Part shown: positions 1 to 9,526 of the stretch, piece by piece | Position numbering within the stretch: the first letter of the stretch is position 1 | Layout of the letters: every line of letters begins with the position of its first letter | Origin: Liolophura sinensis | Lineage: Eukaryota > Mollusca > Polyplacophora > Chitonida > Chitonidae | Assembly (NCBI RefSeq): GCF_032854445.1 | Contig: NW_027018004.1 | Location: 1 to 64,000 of the forward strand | DNA: 64,000 bases | Direction: 5' to 3' | Program-made: the position numbers and the translations under genes | The notes under the pieces: generated by a model | What the model was told of the DNA's origin: nothing | Databases searched by the model: none | The model's input: the letters and a program-made list of their open reading frames with translations, nothing else

Positions 1-541
1 ATTGACTTCTGGTATGACCAGGCAAGGGCTATAGCCCTGGCCTCGGTAGAGAAGATGGAAGAGGGTGAGAAGTGACCCGTTTTAAGACGTAACCCTGTCC
101 CCATCTTTTGACCCATCAGTTTATATAAATTTATAGTCCGCATAGTTAGCCTTAATTTCAGCAAAATGCTTCCGAATTATAAGAGGATTCGTTTTGGATT
201 CATTATGTTTACGTACATCAAATATTAGTTTGGGTTGTGGAAGTAGCCAGGGAGAAGACCACCGGGGCCATTTCCTCTAGCTTGATGTTAGTTTCCAAAA
301 TATAGTCCCGTATACGAAGACCACAGGAAGGGATCTTCTTAGGACATTTATTAAATTATTTACATATGATTGATTGAAAAAAGAGTCCTAGACAGGGTTT
401 GTTGGAGCTTTAAATTTTGCAGCATATTGAATGCTGAGTTTGATACGTCTGTTATACAAAGACGGCTCGTTAGTCTCTACGTATAAACCCTTTAATGGTG
501 AGATTCTAAACCCACCAAGACTGAGCCTTGAAACTATGGTG

Positions 542-893
542 GCTGGTAGCGTCTATTTTTGACTGCGCCTTTTAAGAAAACCGCGACCTCCGCGGGGGCA
601 CGGAACACGCGGAGGGCGCCAAACCGCTCCCTCTGTGCCTTCCGCCTCCTCCGCCGGGTCGCGGAGTGCGCGATTTTATTAAACCGCGCCCATCGCCACC
701 TTGGTGCCCCCACGGAGCTCGCGGAATGTTAAAACTCGCTTTGTTAAAACCGTGCCGCGGGGGCGCGGAACACGCGGAGGACGCAAAGGTCGTAAATCCA
801 CTAAAGGCGTCGTTTTCCTAAATCCGCGCTTATCGCGGGGGCGAGAAAGGCGCGGTAAAAATGGCCCCTATCATCCACCATATTAAACGTTCG
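542..893. repeat. CpG-rich insert with internal repeats inside LINE A
   Basis: The block is far richer in GC and CpG than its AT-rich surroundings. A motif of the type CGCGGGGGC[A/G]CGGAACACGCGG occurs near 591-615 and again near 758-781, with a weaker third version near 833-860, each preceded by an AAAACCG or AAATCCG stretch. LINE sequence is continuous across it, and TGGTGG lies at both edges (about 539-544 and 893-898), which fits a short target duplication. The open frame at 701-886 is an arginine-rich by-product of the base composition and I do not call it a gene. The source of the insert is unknown. Confidence 0.55.
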
Positions 894-1014
894 TGGTGGA
901 CAGGATCCAACATTCTTTTAGACGACCGCCTTGCGGAACAGCAAATCATCAACCTATAGTCCAATTTATAACTCACCACAGAACGATATAGGTTTAATAA
1001 ATGTTACGACCCAA

Positions 1015-1766
1015 ACTGCCTGTATTATAAAGAGATGGCTTGTTCGAAATACACGACAGTTTAGCCGCACAAAAAAGTAACCAAAACCAGCGGATTTTAT
1101 TTTACAACAATTTATTAGGTTTAACGAGAACAGATAACAAGACTTATACAAATACTACAGTACTTACGTTTAACAAGAAAGGATAGCAGTATCTATACAA
1201 ATACTACAGTACTTACACGTACAACGGTGTCAAGTCCAAACAGACGCATATATTCCACAATATATACCACACGGGCATAAATGCTCAAAGGCAAATTCAC
1301 AAGAGGGAAAATCCACAGTATAACTGAGTGTATGACGAAATATACACAAAATTCCACAGACAGGGTCCGTGTACTAATAAGGACTGTGTACACAAGAGCA
1401 CGAATCAAATATACAAGCTCAGACTGAACAAGTGCTCAGTGGAGATAGGATATAGCAAAGCCACAGGCTATAAAGACACCAAAATTCTGCACAAAAGGCC
1501 TACACACAACGAAAGCATCCAAAACTTAATAGCTCCTTTCTCCCTGACCTGCTTTCATAGGTCTTATACAGACTGGTGGAATTGTCTAGAATAAGAAAAT
1601 TCCTGAACACTTGATGTAAACAAGCAGGCACCGAACTGAGCGCATTCTGGAACATCCTAAGGTAGAGGCAGACAGCAGGCTCTGAACTTCATCGTATGTA
1701 AACAGTGGCGAGCTAAATTTAGAAGCTGACGGCAGTCGTGCACATAACAAACTAAATTAGTCAGTA
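1015..1766. mobile_element. Unclassified 752-bp insertion with 6-bp flanking duplication
   Basis: LINE A is interrupted precisely here: ACCCAA stands at 1009-1014 and again at 1767-1772. The insert begins ACTGCCT and ends AGTCAGTA, so its ends are weakly inverted (ACTGCCT against ACTGACT read from the other side). It has no long open frame. A direct repeat of about 20 bp (TATACAAATACTACAGTACT) occurs near 1145 and 1195. It looks like a non-autonomous DNA element or a solo LTR. The terminal match is too weak to name a superfamily. Confidence 0.5.
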
Positions 1767-2335
1767 ACCCAATCGGTGCTAGAACATAATTATATCTAAA
1801 ATTATAACTATATTTAGTTTAAGCATTTGTATACGAGGTATAAAGGACAACTTACTATAAAATATTAGTCCTCAAAATTGAGTCTGTCCAACAATCTTTA
1901 CAGGTCCACCACAAAATTTAATCTAGATGTCAACATGAAGTTTCCGTTTATTACAAAATTGCATACCGACAGCAGTGGATGTTGAAAAGCTAAAAAAAGC
2001 CCATTTTTCGGTCTTATTGAGATAAAGCTGCAGCTGGCGTTGATGTTTATATTTTCAGCCCGGTAGCATATAAGGAAATCATCATATAAGGAACCCTCTG
2101 TGCGAGGTCTTAATGTTTTGGCTAAGCCATTTATTTTAATGCTAAATAAACTATACCAGAAAGAAAGAACCCACCTTAACTGACGATCAGTTACCTTAAC
2201 TGACGATCAAATAAAATATTGATACCATATGTTCATTATAATAAAACCATCACGTATGAAAATTTATGATCGAACAAGGTGATCCCATGTACATCCATCT
2301 TGACAAAAACCACACTGTACATTACATATTCTACC

Positions 2336-3696
2336 TCATCACAGGTGAGAGAGCGCGCTCAAACGTGATCTGGTCAATGCGGCTAGTTGATCTGGTCGAG
2401 TGAGGACGCTACCAGCTTCGTCTCCCAGCATGAAACAAACTCTTGTTTCATACCATTCCGTCAAGTCAGGTAATTAGTTTGCCACTGGCAACATATTATT
2501 GACAAAAGATTTGTGGCTTTTGAGTCTTTATTCTAACTTGTAAAGGCCACGTAGCCATGGATAATATGAACAGCATCTCGGCGCACAATAAGCATACAAT
2601 GTCGGATTGTGAAGATGGAATTGACCTCCTAACACAGGACAACCCCTACCCAAGCACTGCTTTTGGGGTAACTGAAAAACCTAAGGCTGAGCCCCGAGAA
2701 GCACTTGTGCGGATTGAAATGTGTCTGAAACTCGGGACTTGTACAGGTTGCATGGGACTTTTTCAGGGAAATTGAGAAAGAGTGTGACGCAACAGAAAAA
2801 AATAGACCAAGTGTTGGTGATAATTTATCCAACATTTCTAAAAGAAGATCCGCGTCAAGTTTGTCTGTTGACGAACTCCGCGAAAAGTTGGAGAAGTATT
2901 ACCGGCCCGGTAGATAATGAAGTCTTGCGTACATGAACAGTATTCAATAAATCCACTGATTTACACCTAGCTAATGTTAAGAAAGCTAGTGTGAAAGCTG
3001 CGGTCGCAGTTGTTAAAACTACTGAGATTATGACCCTTTCAAAAGGAAAGGTCTCACAGCACAATAGTTCTCTTATTCGTTAAGCCATCCATGCTATAAC
3101 CTTGTTTGGTCATGCAAATTATGAACTGTTGTTGCCGCGGCGTGAGGCTATGAAGCCTGCTATCGTTGTATAGTTACGACCATTATGTAACCAGCAGATA
3201 CTGGTCAGCGACCTGCTATTTGGCTATGATATAGCTGGGAGTCTAAAAACTATTAGGAACTGTAATAAGCTTGACAGTACAGTGTCTAACGAGAGGTAGA
3301 TCTACAGACAACAGAAGGGCCAAAGCCACAGGCCTTTTCTTGGCTAGACTCGGAGAAATTACCACAGTACACCAGGTAGATACAAGAAAAATGGAACGGG
3401 AAGAAGACACAAGCTATGGCTTTTTTACTTACAATGGAAAATGTTGACGTCTGATGCCGGGATTTTGAACATGGTGTCTGGTACAACCAAGTCAGTCTTG
3501 TATGCCATGTGACAAACACGTTTCAAGTTGGGAAAGTTATTAATAATGAAATAGAAAGTTTAATTCACAAAGATGTGTTGGAAAAATGTTGGAAAAATCA
3601 CCAATCTTTCTGATCCCAAAACCAGATAGGTCACACAGAATAATTCTAAATCCGAAAAGGCTTAATGAGCATGTTACCTATCGCCATTTAAAAATG
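2336..3696 (+). pseudogene. DIRS-like (tyrosine recombinase) retrotransposon relic: gag and start of RT
   Basis: Plus-strand frames carry a gag-like protein starting near 2557 and continuing in pieces to about 3450. At 3076-3290 one frame reads with a single stop and contains LFGHANYELL, then RREAMKP, then LLFGYDIAGSLKTI. This order (LxGxAxxxL, RRExxKP, LFGxDI) is what I know from the gag of DIRS-like retrotransposons. At 3595-3696 the frame reads PIFLIPKPDRSHRIILN followed by RLNEHV and HLKMD, the start of a DIRS-type reverse transcriptase. The relic stops abruptly at 3696, where the virus-like element begins. The rest of RT, RNase H, the methylase and the recombinase are absent. Family assignment is from memory of motifs. 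Confidence 0.6.
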
Positions 3697-3775
3697 GACA
3701 AAAATTTTGTGGTGAAATTAATGACGCCAAGATAGTATATAATGTTGCGAACGTGTCGCATTGCGGAGGAGGGAG

Positions 3776-4101
3776 TCGTTTTGGCGGGAGGGAGATGTCA
3801 CGCGCGAGAGCATCAGCGTGTTGAGTTGTATGGCGCCAAAACGGACCAATGAGGTGGTTGGGTTGGTTGTGATTTTCCCGCTCGGTTATTTCCCACGCTG
3901 CGGGGTCCAATGAGCAAGGAGTGTGGCGGACCAATGAGCAACAAGGGAACAAATCGTTGGCTTGTGAAGTTAGGTTGAACACCTCCCTGGCGCCAAAACT
4001 GACCAATGGATGAGCTCCATTCCGCACCAAACCTGACCAGTGGATGAGCGCCATTCGCACCAAAACTGACCATAGAGCTGATTGCGCGCTTTTGGCGCCG
4101 G
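3776..4101 (+). promoter_or_regulatory. Array of E2F-like and CCAAT motifs upstream of the PC4-like gene
   Basis: E2F-type sites are visible as GTTTTGGCGGGA (3778), TGGCGCCAAAA (3831), TTTTCCCGC (3873), TGGCGCCAAAA (3988) and CTTTTGGCGCC (4089). CCAAT boxes stand at 3846, 3907, 3931 and 4003. Part of the array is a tandem repeat of about 34 bp (3990-4022, 4023-4056, 4057-4078) combining a CGC[C/A]CCAAA-like half-site with a CCAAT or CCAGT box. No long gene lies in the stretch; the frames on the minus strand are low-complexity products of the repeat. This layout matches cell-cycle-linked promoters and S-phase viral promoters. Activity is inferred. Confidence 0.55.
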
Positions 4102-4127
4102 AATTTTGTTCAGGTACGCGTGGATAG

Positions 4128-4140
4128 GATAAAAATAGAG
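4128..4140 (+). promoter_or_regulatory. TATA-like box before the PC4-like gene
   Basis: GATAAAAATAGAG lies about 100 bp before the first ATG (4241) and just after the E2F/CCAAT array. The spacing suits a TATA box with a short 5' leader. A related AAATAGAGGC motif recurs in the tandem repeat at 6920-7260. Confidence 0.4.
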
Positions 4141-4240
4141 CGTGTGTCTGTGTGAGTCGTGAAACAGCGCCAGAAGACTACGGTAATCGTATCTGCCTAT
4201 ACCACGCCAGGCTAACCAGAGACGCTACGCTGTCATCAGT

Positions 4241-5246
4241 ATGAAACGATCCGCTTCTGCTAATCCTCTGCTACCAGAGCAGCCTGCCGAGAAGGAGAAG
4301 GTGTGCCTGTCATCGCCCAGCTAGGTCATGACCAAACTTCAACTCGCCCCTGGCTGTTGGTGGGGGTATGTGATGGCAACACGATTGAGATTCTTCAATG
4401 TTCTATAGACCCGGACTCTCCGTCAAAGCGTCTCGTTCTCGACAGGGAGGGCTGCGCTACGTTGAAGGGAGTGACTGCGGATCTGTCCGAGGCGGGCTTG
4501 ACGGTGCGTCAGCCGTTATCCGACGGTTGGTATCTGTCCACTCTGACTACCCCTGATGGCGTCATGTTCGTCCACGTGAAGAAATGGAGAGCATACCGAC
4601 CGGACGGTGCGCTCTACCTGAAGAAATAAGTTGTCACTCTCAACTACCTAACCCACTGGCAAAAGCTGGTAGAAGTCATCCCCGACATCGACATGTTGCT
4701 GGTGGTAGAAGAGGAAGAGGCTGCTGGCTCCGGCTGTAAAACGGGTGCCGGCGGCGTCAGGGTCTGTGAAGACAACGTAAAGGCGGAGCAGCCCGTGTCA
4801 TTCAGTCTGGAGCAGCCGAAACCGATTCCGCGGAAGCCACAGCTTGAGGCGGTGCTGACTAGCTTGCTGTGGAATGCTTACGACGTGGCTCTCCAATCCC
4901 ACCTCTTACAGTTGCAGCACAAAACGTACGCTGCTACTAAACTCTTGGCCGCGATCAACCCGACGACTCGCCTTTCCTTCTTCATGCAGGATCGAAAGCT
5001 GGCCGTGAGCATCATGGACGGGGCCCGTACCCGTTACCTGAAAGAGGGAACCGTGTTGGTCAATTTCATGCGCCAGGCACGTAAGGCATCATCACTATCG
5101 TCGGAGGCAGGGACGTGAAGCAGTTTTTGAACGAGACGCCTATCAAGAAGTCTAACCCTAAATTCGCCCGGATGTACCTGGAGTATATGTCGGCCAATCT
5201 ACCATGCCCGGCCAGGACAAGCCTTCAGACAAGTCAGTGTTTTTAA
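4241..5246 (+). pseudogene. PC4-like (p15 coactivator-type) ssDNA-binding protein gene of the virus-like element, broken
   Basis: The likely start is the ATG at 4241 (MKRSASANPLL), followed by a frameshift near 4300 into the 4303-5118 frame. That frame is interrupted by one TAA at 4627-4629 and shifts again near 5112 to end at 5244-5246. The block around the TAA resembles the PC4/p15 C-terminal fold: DGWYLSTLTTPDG, then VHVKKW, then RPDGALYLKK, and after the stop LNYLTHWQKLVEVIPDID. The family signature is a beta-strand region, a K/R-rich G-x-L-x-x-KK turn and a W-x-x-L helix ending in xDID. PC4-like proteins bind single-stranded DNA and occur in several DNA viruses and Polintons. A C-terminal helical region of about 130 residues (4780-5246) is unrecognised. 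Only three lesions over about 1 kb suggest moderate age. Confidence 0.55.
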
Positions 5247-5316
5247 CCGCCCCACCCTCACCACCCCTTTTTTTTGTTCGTGTCGGTCATACCATTAATT
5301 AATTACCCCTTGCCGT

Positions 5317-5472
5317 ATGGCCTACGGTGATCGTTATACCCATGTGTTTTACAGGGAGGTGACTAGGGTGCGAGTTCTGAACATAGACCATTGCCAAGAC
5401 TTTGACATTGGTGATTCATTCATCTCCGTCACTACGAGACATTTCGAGACGATAAGAAAAAGAAAAAAATAA
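5317..5472 (+). CDS. Small unrecognised ORF of 51 codons, basic C-terminus
   Basis: An open frame runs from the ATG at 5317 to the TAA at 5470-5472. It begins MAYGDRYTHVFYREV and ends with a lysine/arginine run. It lies between the PC4-like gene and the hexon-like gene on the same strand, and the compact spacing of the element makes a small gene plausible. I do not recognise it. It could also be a fragment of a longer decayed gene. Confidence 0.3.
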   Translation: MAYGDRYTHVFYREVTRVRVLNIDHCQDFDIGDSFISVTTRHFETIRKRKK

Positions 5473-5507
5473 TTGACGCACCTTTAGCGCAGGATGGTCG
5501 GGGCGTC

Positions 5508-5514
5508 TATAAAA
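5508..5514 (+). promoter_or_regulatory. TATAAAA box at the start of the hexon-like gene
   Basis: A perfect TATAAAA overlaps an ATG at 5514 and lies roughly 180 bp before the first clearly capsid-like residues. It could drive the capsid gene. A chance match is possible. Confidence 0.3.
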
Positions 5515-6672
5515 TGGAAGACTCGACGCACGGCTTCCACTCGTCACCTGCACACAGGACCCAGAAGACGTACCGCTCCCATACGTCCTCAACTCCCCGT
5601 AGGGCCCAGAAGACACGCGCTTCCACGCCAACCTCAACGCACCAAACCCCGCTCCGCACCGGATATTTTCAGCTAACGCCGTTGCTCTCCCCCACGCCGA
5701 ATTTTGTCCGTCTGTCAGCAGTGACTTTGATTTGTGGACCTTACCTTCCGCCAACACCAGCGTTCGAGAAGATCGTTGGCATGCCTACAGTCCCATTGCC
5801 AGCCTGAGCGATGTGGGGCCCGTGGAATTTCTCATCACCAACGCAAACGATGACACTTAGTTGGACTTGGCCAACACCATGTTGTACGTGAAGGCGAAAA
5901 TCCTCGACGGAGATGGAAAGGTTGTGGAAGACGCAAGAGTGTAGCTCCGACTAACCTGTGGCTGCATTCGCTGTGGCGACAGGTCGACGTCTCCCTGAAG
6001 TTTAAACTCATCACCACTTCCATCAACATGTACCCGTACCGTGCCTACTTTTAGACGTTGTTGTTTTACGGCGCAGAGGTCAAGAACACCCAGCTCTCCT
6101 CCGCCTTGTCGTACATGGACACCCCAGGGAAGTTTAATGCGACGGATGAGACCAACACGGGGTTTGACGAACGGCTGCAGCTCACGGCTCAAAGTCGGTC
6201 GGTTGACATGCTGGGGCGCCTGCAGTGCAACATGTTCCTGCAACAGCGTCACCTGCTGAACAACGTGACCGTCCGCATCCGTCTCACCCCGGCTAAGGAA
6301 ACGCTTGCTTTGATGTCCAGTGAGGAGACTCCCGACTACAAGACCCGCTTGGAGGAGGTACCAAGCCCGACACCCGACTTTGAGACCGGGAATTACATCA
6401 GAACGTACATGAACCTCTTTACCAACACGAGGAAAGTGTTTCACGACGAGGGGAACGCCACCCGTCGCACCACGTTCGCCGACGGTAACACGCTGCTTTG
6501 TTTCGACTTGACCCTCAACCTCCACGACGATCACCAACTGAACCTGGTGCAAAAAGGTTATTTGCGCCTGGAGATGCGATTTGCCAAACCACTGCCGGAA
6601 ACCATTAACGTGGTGTGCTACGCCGAATTCAGCAATATCATAGAAATAGACAAAAGCCGAAACGTGCTCTGA
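5514..6672 (+). pseudogene. Hexon-like capsid protein gene (F54H12.2-like family), frameshifted and internally shortened
   Basis: Frames on the plus strand give, in order, FDLWTLPSANTSV and GPVEFLITNANDDT (5720-5860), then LYVKAKILDGDGK, LHSLWRQVDVSLK (about 5965-6000), YPYRAY, and the open stretch 6058-6672 with MLGRLQCNMFLQQRHLLNNV, RTYMNLF, DEGN, LCFDLTLNL and a closing FSNIIEIDKSRNVL. This order matches the F54H12.2-like family of animal genomes, which I take to be a capsid (hexon-type) family of Polinton/adintovirus-like elements. At least three frameshifts or stops lie before 6058. From memory, family members have roughly 120-130 more residues between the DYKTRLEE and PDFETGNY blocks (about 6350-6385), so an internal deletion is likely. 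A 285-codon antisense frame over the same region is a shadow. Confidence 0.7.
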
Positions 6673-6687
6673 ATTCGCCAGTTGAAA

Positions 6688-6917
6688 ATGCAAAACCACA
6701 TTGACACGGTGCAATTGCGACGTGTGCTACAGACGGACAGACGGTGCTGGGGGATGTCTAGGCTTGAAACCACCTCCCTCACCCAGTGACTGACACACCC
6801 TTGGCCTGCATCATCTACACAGACACGTGTCTCCGCCCGGGACAACATTGGGTAGCCGTCTTCATAGACATGTGGTTAGACCCACCCGATCTCTGGGGAG
6901 AATACTTTGATTCTGGC
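6688..6917 (+). pseudogene. Adenain-like cysteine protease, N-terminal part only
   Basis: Starting at the ATG at 6688, 15 bp after the hexon-like gene, the frame begins MQNHIDTVQLRRVLQTD, and after a frameshift near 6750 continues LACIIYTDTCLRPG, then QHWVAVF, then LWGEYFDSG. These match the adenovirus/Polinton maturation protease: a G-x-HW-x-A block carrying the catalytic histidine (codon at 6846-6848) and a YFDS block. Sequence similarity ends at about 6917, where the 62-bp tandem repeat begins, so the half that would carry the catalytic cysteine is missing. Its position right behind a capsid gene supports the call. The protease would process capsid proteins during virion maturation; this copy cannot work. 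Confidence 0.65.
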
Positions 6918-7262
6918 AGGTTCTGGCACACCCTCCCCTGGGAACCTCCCCAGAACAAATAGAGGCCCCCAGCTCCCTTTCCTCCATAACACCCTCCCCA
7001 TGGTAAATAGAGGCTTCCAGCCCCATCTCGTTGCAACAGGGGTTCTGGCCCTTCCTCCCCTGGGGCCCTCCCCTTCGCAAATAGAGGCTCCCAGCCCCTT
7101 TACACACAACGCCAGTTCTGGCACACCCTCCCCATAATACAAATAGAGGCTCCCAGCCCCTTTATACACAACGCCGGTTCTGGCACACCCTGCCCATAAT
7201 ACAAATAGAGGCTCCCAGCCCCCTTATACAGAATAGGGGTTCTGGGCCGCCCTTGTGTTTTA
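6918..7262. repeat. Tandem repeat, about 62-bp unit, 5.5 copies
   Basis: TTCTGG-led units start at 6920, about 6981 (diverged), 7043, 7115, 7178 and 7240. The last three are the closest. Each carries CACACCCTCCCC, then CAAATAGAGGC, then CCCAGCCCC. The plus strand is pyrimidine- and C-rich. The array fills the gap between the plus-strand protease fragment and the minus-strand genes that converge on it. Short open frames on both strands here are repeat artefacts. Confidence 0.75.
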
Positions 7263-7336
7263 AAAAAATTATAAGAGACGCCTAGCCCCATCTCGTGGTT
7301 GATATTCCGTGAAGCGCGCAAAGGCTGCCCGTGGGT

Positions 7337-8083
7337 CTAGATCCGGGGGGCTCTCGAGACATAGCAGGGGGTTTGCTCGGATTCCAAACAAGTTCGAGCC
7401 AACATCATTCGGAAAAGGCGTTTTTCAGTTTTTGCCGGGCTAGTTTTCGGCCGTTTTCGGGCGTTGAATGCATTACAAGACTTGGCGTGTATCTCCTGCT
7501 TCAGATCAGAGTAGTTCTTGAGCTCCTGAACGATTTGTCTGAACTCTACATCTGAAACAACACCATCAGATAATGCCGTAGACACCTGCGTGTGGATGCT
7601 GTTAAGTTTGACCTCAGCCAACAGCCGTATATTGTTGTTTCTTGGCCTTTCCGGCGACATTTAAGACACTGCAAGCTAGGGCCGCAGCTTCCATGGCCAA
7701 GGCAGCAGGGGTTGCAATTATTGTTGTGAGTAGTCCAACGCCTGCAACCCCTAGTCCCAAACCGGCCATGAGCATGGCTGAATCAAGGGCCTCGGTGGCC
7801 AAGACACCACGCCGGTTCTTTTTGTACAAGGCCCGACGGAGATGTCGTTCGGATTCAAGCTGATTCTGTATTTCGCTGATATACTGCAGACGATGGGCGT
7901 GCGCCCCGCTCTCCGGCGGCGCGGTCGGGGCCAAGGGCTTTTCAACCATGATCGTCGGCGCGCCGTTCTCCTGCGGCGCGGTCGGGTCAAAGGGTTTTCA
8001 ACCATGATCGTCGGCGCCGCGCCCTCCGACGGCAAGGGGTTTTCATCCGTGATCGTCGGATACAGTTGTCCCATATTGTCCAT
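7337..8083 (-). pseudogene. Virus-element gene 3: proline-rich head, glycine/alanine-rich membrane segment, charged tail
   Basis: The minus-strand gene starts at about 8083 (MDNMGQLYP), one base after the stop of the preceding gene. The first part is a proline-rich repeat (copies of PTIMVEN/EKPL) encoded by a roughly 57-bp tandem repeat at 7936-8065. Then come SEIQNQLESERHLRRALYKK and a hydrophobic stretch MLMAGLGLGVAGVGLLTTII (about 7740-7700). The end is AEVKLNSIHTQVSTALSDG with a charged helical tail that stops at 7337. Frameshifts near 7950 and 7640 split it. I remember similar proteins next to F54H12.2-like genes in other marine animals, but no function is established. The hydrophobic block suggests membrane contact, as in viral minor proteins. 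Confidence 0.5.
7936..8065. repeat. Short coding tandem repeat, about 57-bp unit
   Basis: The segment TTTTCAACCATGATCGTCGG recurs at about 7940 and 7997, with a diverged copy (TTTTCATCCGTGATCGTCGG) at about 8039. It encodes the proline-rich head of gene 3 on the minus strand. Confidence 0.65.
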
Positions 8084-8084
8084 C

Positions 8085-8667
8085 CTACGAATCAATAACG
8101 TTGGTCAACTCTAAATTGTCCTCGTGACTATTAACACGAAAGCGGCGAAGTCTTATACCGGACTCTAAATAGATTTCATCGAGATTAAAAATGTTCCCTG
8201 TGAAGACTCGTATATCCTCGAGAGAGCTCTGGATGACTGGGGTGCCCTGGGCCGGTAATTTGATCATAAGTCTGAGAGCTTTTTTCCATCATGTTCTGCA
8301 GGCCACTTTAGTTTCAACACGGTAATCATGAAGGAACGGCGATGACAGGTGGTGCCAAGTATGATGTTTAAGATAAGTATAGATCCAGGGTTTATTCGTA
8401 GTGTGGACTTAAAATCGGTTTGTGCGTTAAGACGCACGGTCTCTACACCCGGCGGCGCAGTTAGTGTGACGTAACCTCCTCTTTCCAAAGCTACAAGACA
8501 GGCGCTGGTTGGTACGTACGACACGAAAGAGGTTCCGGAGTTGAAAACTTTTTTCACATCGGTCCCGATGGTCTGGACCAACATCGGGGTCACCTTCACA
8601 TCTATCAACCAATCGGGGTCGCGAGCTCTGGTAAGAACAAAGCGGTCTTCAAAGCGATATTAATGAG
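8085..8667 (-). pseudogene. Virus-element gene 2, C-terminal part (split by the LTR retrotransposon)
   Basis: The minus-strand frame 8608-8264 begins MIDVKVTPMLVQTIG and contains LALERGGYVTLTAPPG-type beta-strand sequence (as VALERGGYVTLT) and SILILNIILGT. After a shift at about 8267 it continues MIKLPAQGTPVIQSSLEDI to a TAG at 8085-8087. The gene's start lies on the other side of the LTR retrotransposon at 18468-18375; the AGTTTT duplication marks the split. The protein is unrecognised. The beta-rich character and the neighbourhood (hexon, protease) would suit a minor structural protein, but that is inference. Confidence 0.5.
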
Positions 8668-8673
8668 AGTTTT
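8668..8673. repeat. Target duplication AGTTTT, left
   Basis: AGTTTT here and at 18369-18374 flank the LTR retrotransposon. The interrupted minus-strand gene 2 continues on the far side of each. Confidence 0.6.
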
Positions 8674-9526
8674 ATAGAAAAGGTTTCAACTCCTTACCCT
8701 TCTATAACTCAATTCTTGTTACTATCCTTCTGAAAAACTGGACAACACAGAATTGTTGGATCAGCGAGATATATTTCTTCATAGCAGTCAGTTTTAATCT
8801 GTTTTTACAATTCAAAGTTCTATACAGTTATACATCACACCACAGAGCAATAAGCATGCATATCAAAAACAAGGTTACGTACAGTTGTACTAATACATAC
8901 ATAAAATCAAGTGAAACCAATTATTATTAATATCCAGTCTTCAAGCATATAAAAAACACATTGTGACAGGACATACGTATAGCATCATATTCAAGATAAA
9001 TTGCTTACCTGGACAACACAGAATTGTTGGATCAGCGAGATATATTTCTTCATAGCAGTCAGTTTTAATCTGACGTACTGTTTCGACTTCGGGTTTATAT
9101 CTACTGTCCAACAATTCATTGCAGTCCAGGTGGTCTAGGTTAAGCTGGTTGACAACTACAGGTAGTTCCTCTCGTGTAACCAGAACCGGTCCTACTAGAT
9201 GCGAGTGCTAGGTGTACTCCGTAGGTGGTTCACACATGAATAGGCCTGTCTGCAGCTGCCAGCCGACCAAGCTGTTACCCTTGCGCAATAATTAAGCGTC
9301 ATACTGAGCAATTTAAACAATAGTGTCAGATGCTATAACTTGATTGAATATATCAACTCTACAAATAGACAAAGATATAGATAAAAGAGACAAGAAGGTT
9401 ATTTAATATAATTCATTATACTAAGTTAAGCTATATGTACAAGATATTATAAAAACAAAACAAAACAGTTACTATATCCATCTGTGCTGTTTTATACTTT
9501 ATAGAAGGATCAATACCATCCTTAAT
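8674..9526 (-). repeat. 3' LTR
   Basis: It is a near-identical copy of 17522-18368. In element orientation the ends are ATTAAGG and TTTTCTAT rather than the usual TG and CA. It contains a 64-bp direct repeat (8738-8801 and 9009-9072). Relative to the other LTR it has an extra AAAAC unit, and a C-to-T change near 9210 that puts a stop in the minus-strand LTR reading frame. Confidence 0.9.

Larger units (their letters stand above)
1..2335 (-). mobile_element. LINE relic A (RNase H to RT), minus strand, with two insertions
   Basis: This is the ORF2 part of the same LINE family found intact around 43372-49195, read on the minus strand. Segments 1-541, 894-1014 and 1767-2335 align in order with 20000-21380 of LINE B, covering RNase H, the linker and the RT thumb and palm. 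Between them sit two unrelated inserts (542-893 and 1015-1766), each flanked by short direct repeats that fit target duplications. Many stops and small indels make it one of the oldest copies here. The 3' tail lies outside the window. No open frame longer than about 90 codons follows the LINE frame, so it is a dead copy. Confidence 0.85.

Noticed and set aside
3674-4073. Open frames of 86-129 codons on the minus strand
   Set aside because: They are built from the E2F/CCAAT repeat (repeated WSVLA and SFGA-like words) and have no start context or homology.
5857-6714. 285-codon open frame on the minus strand
   Set aside because: It is antisense to the hexon-like gene, has no family motif, and the plus strand shows clear capsid blocks over the same bases.
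6815-7321. Overlapping 70-97-codon frames rich in GxGxSLYL
   Set aside because: They are translations of the 62-bp tandem repeat in several frames.
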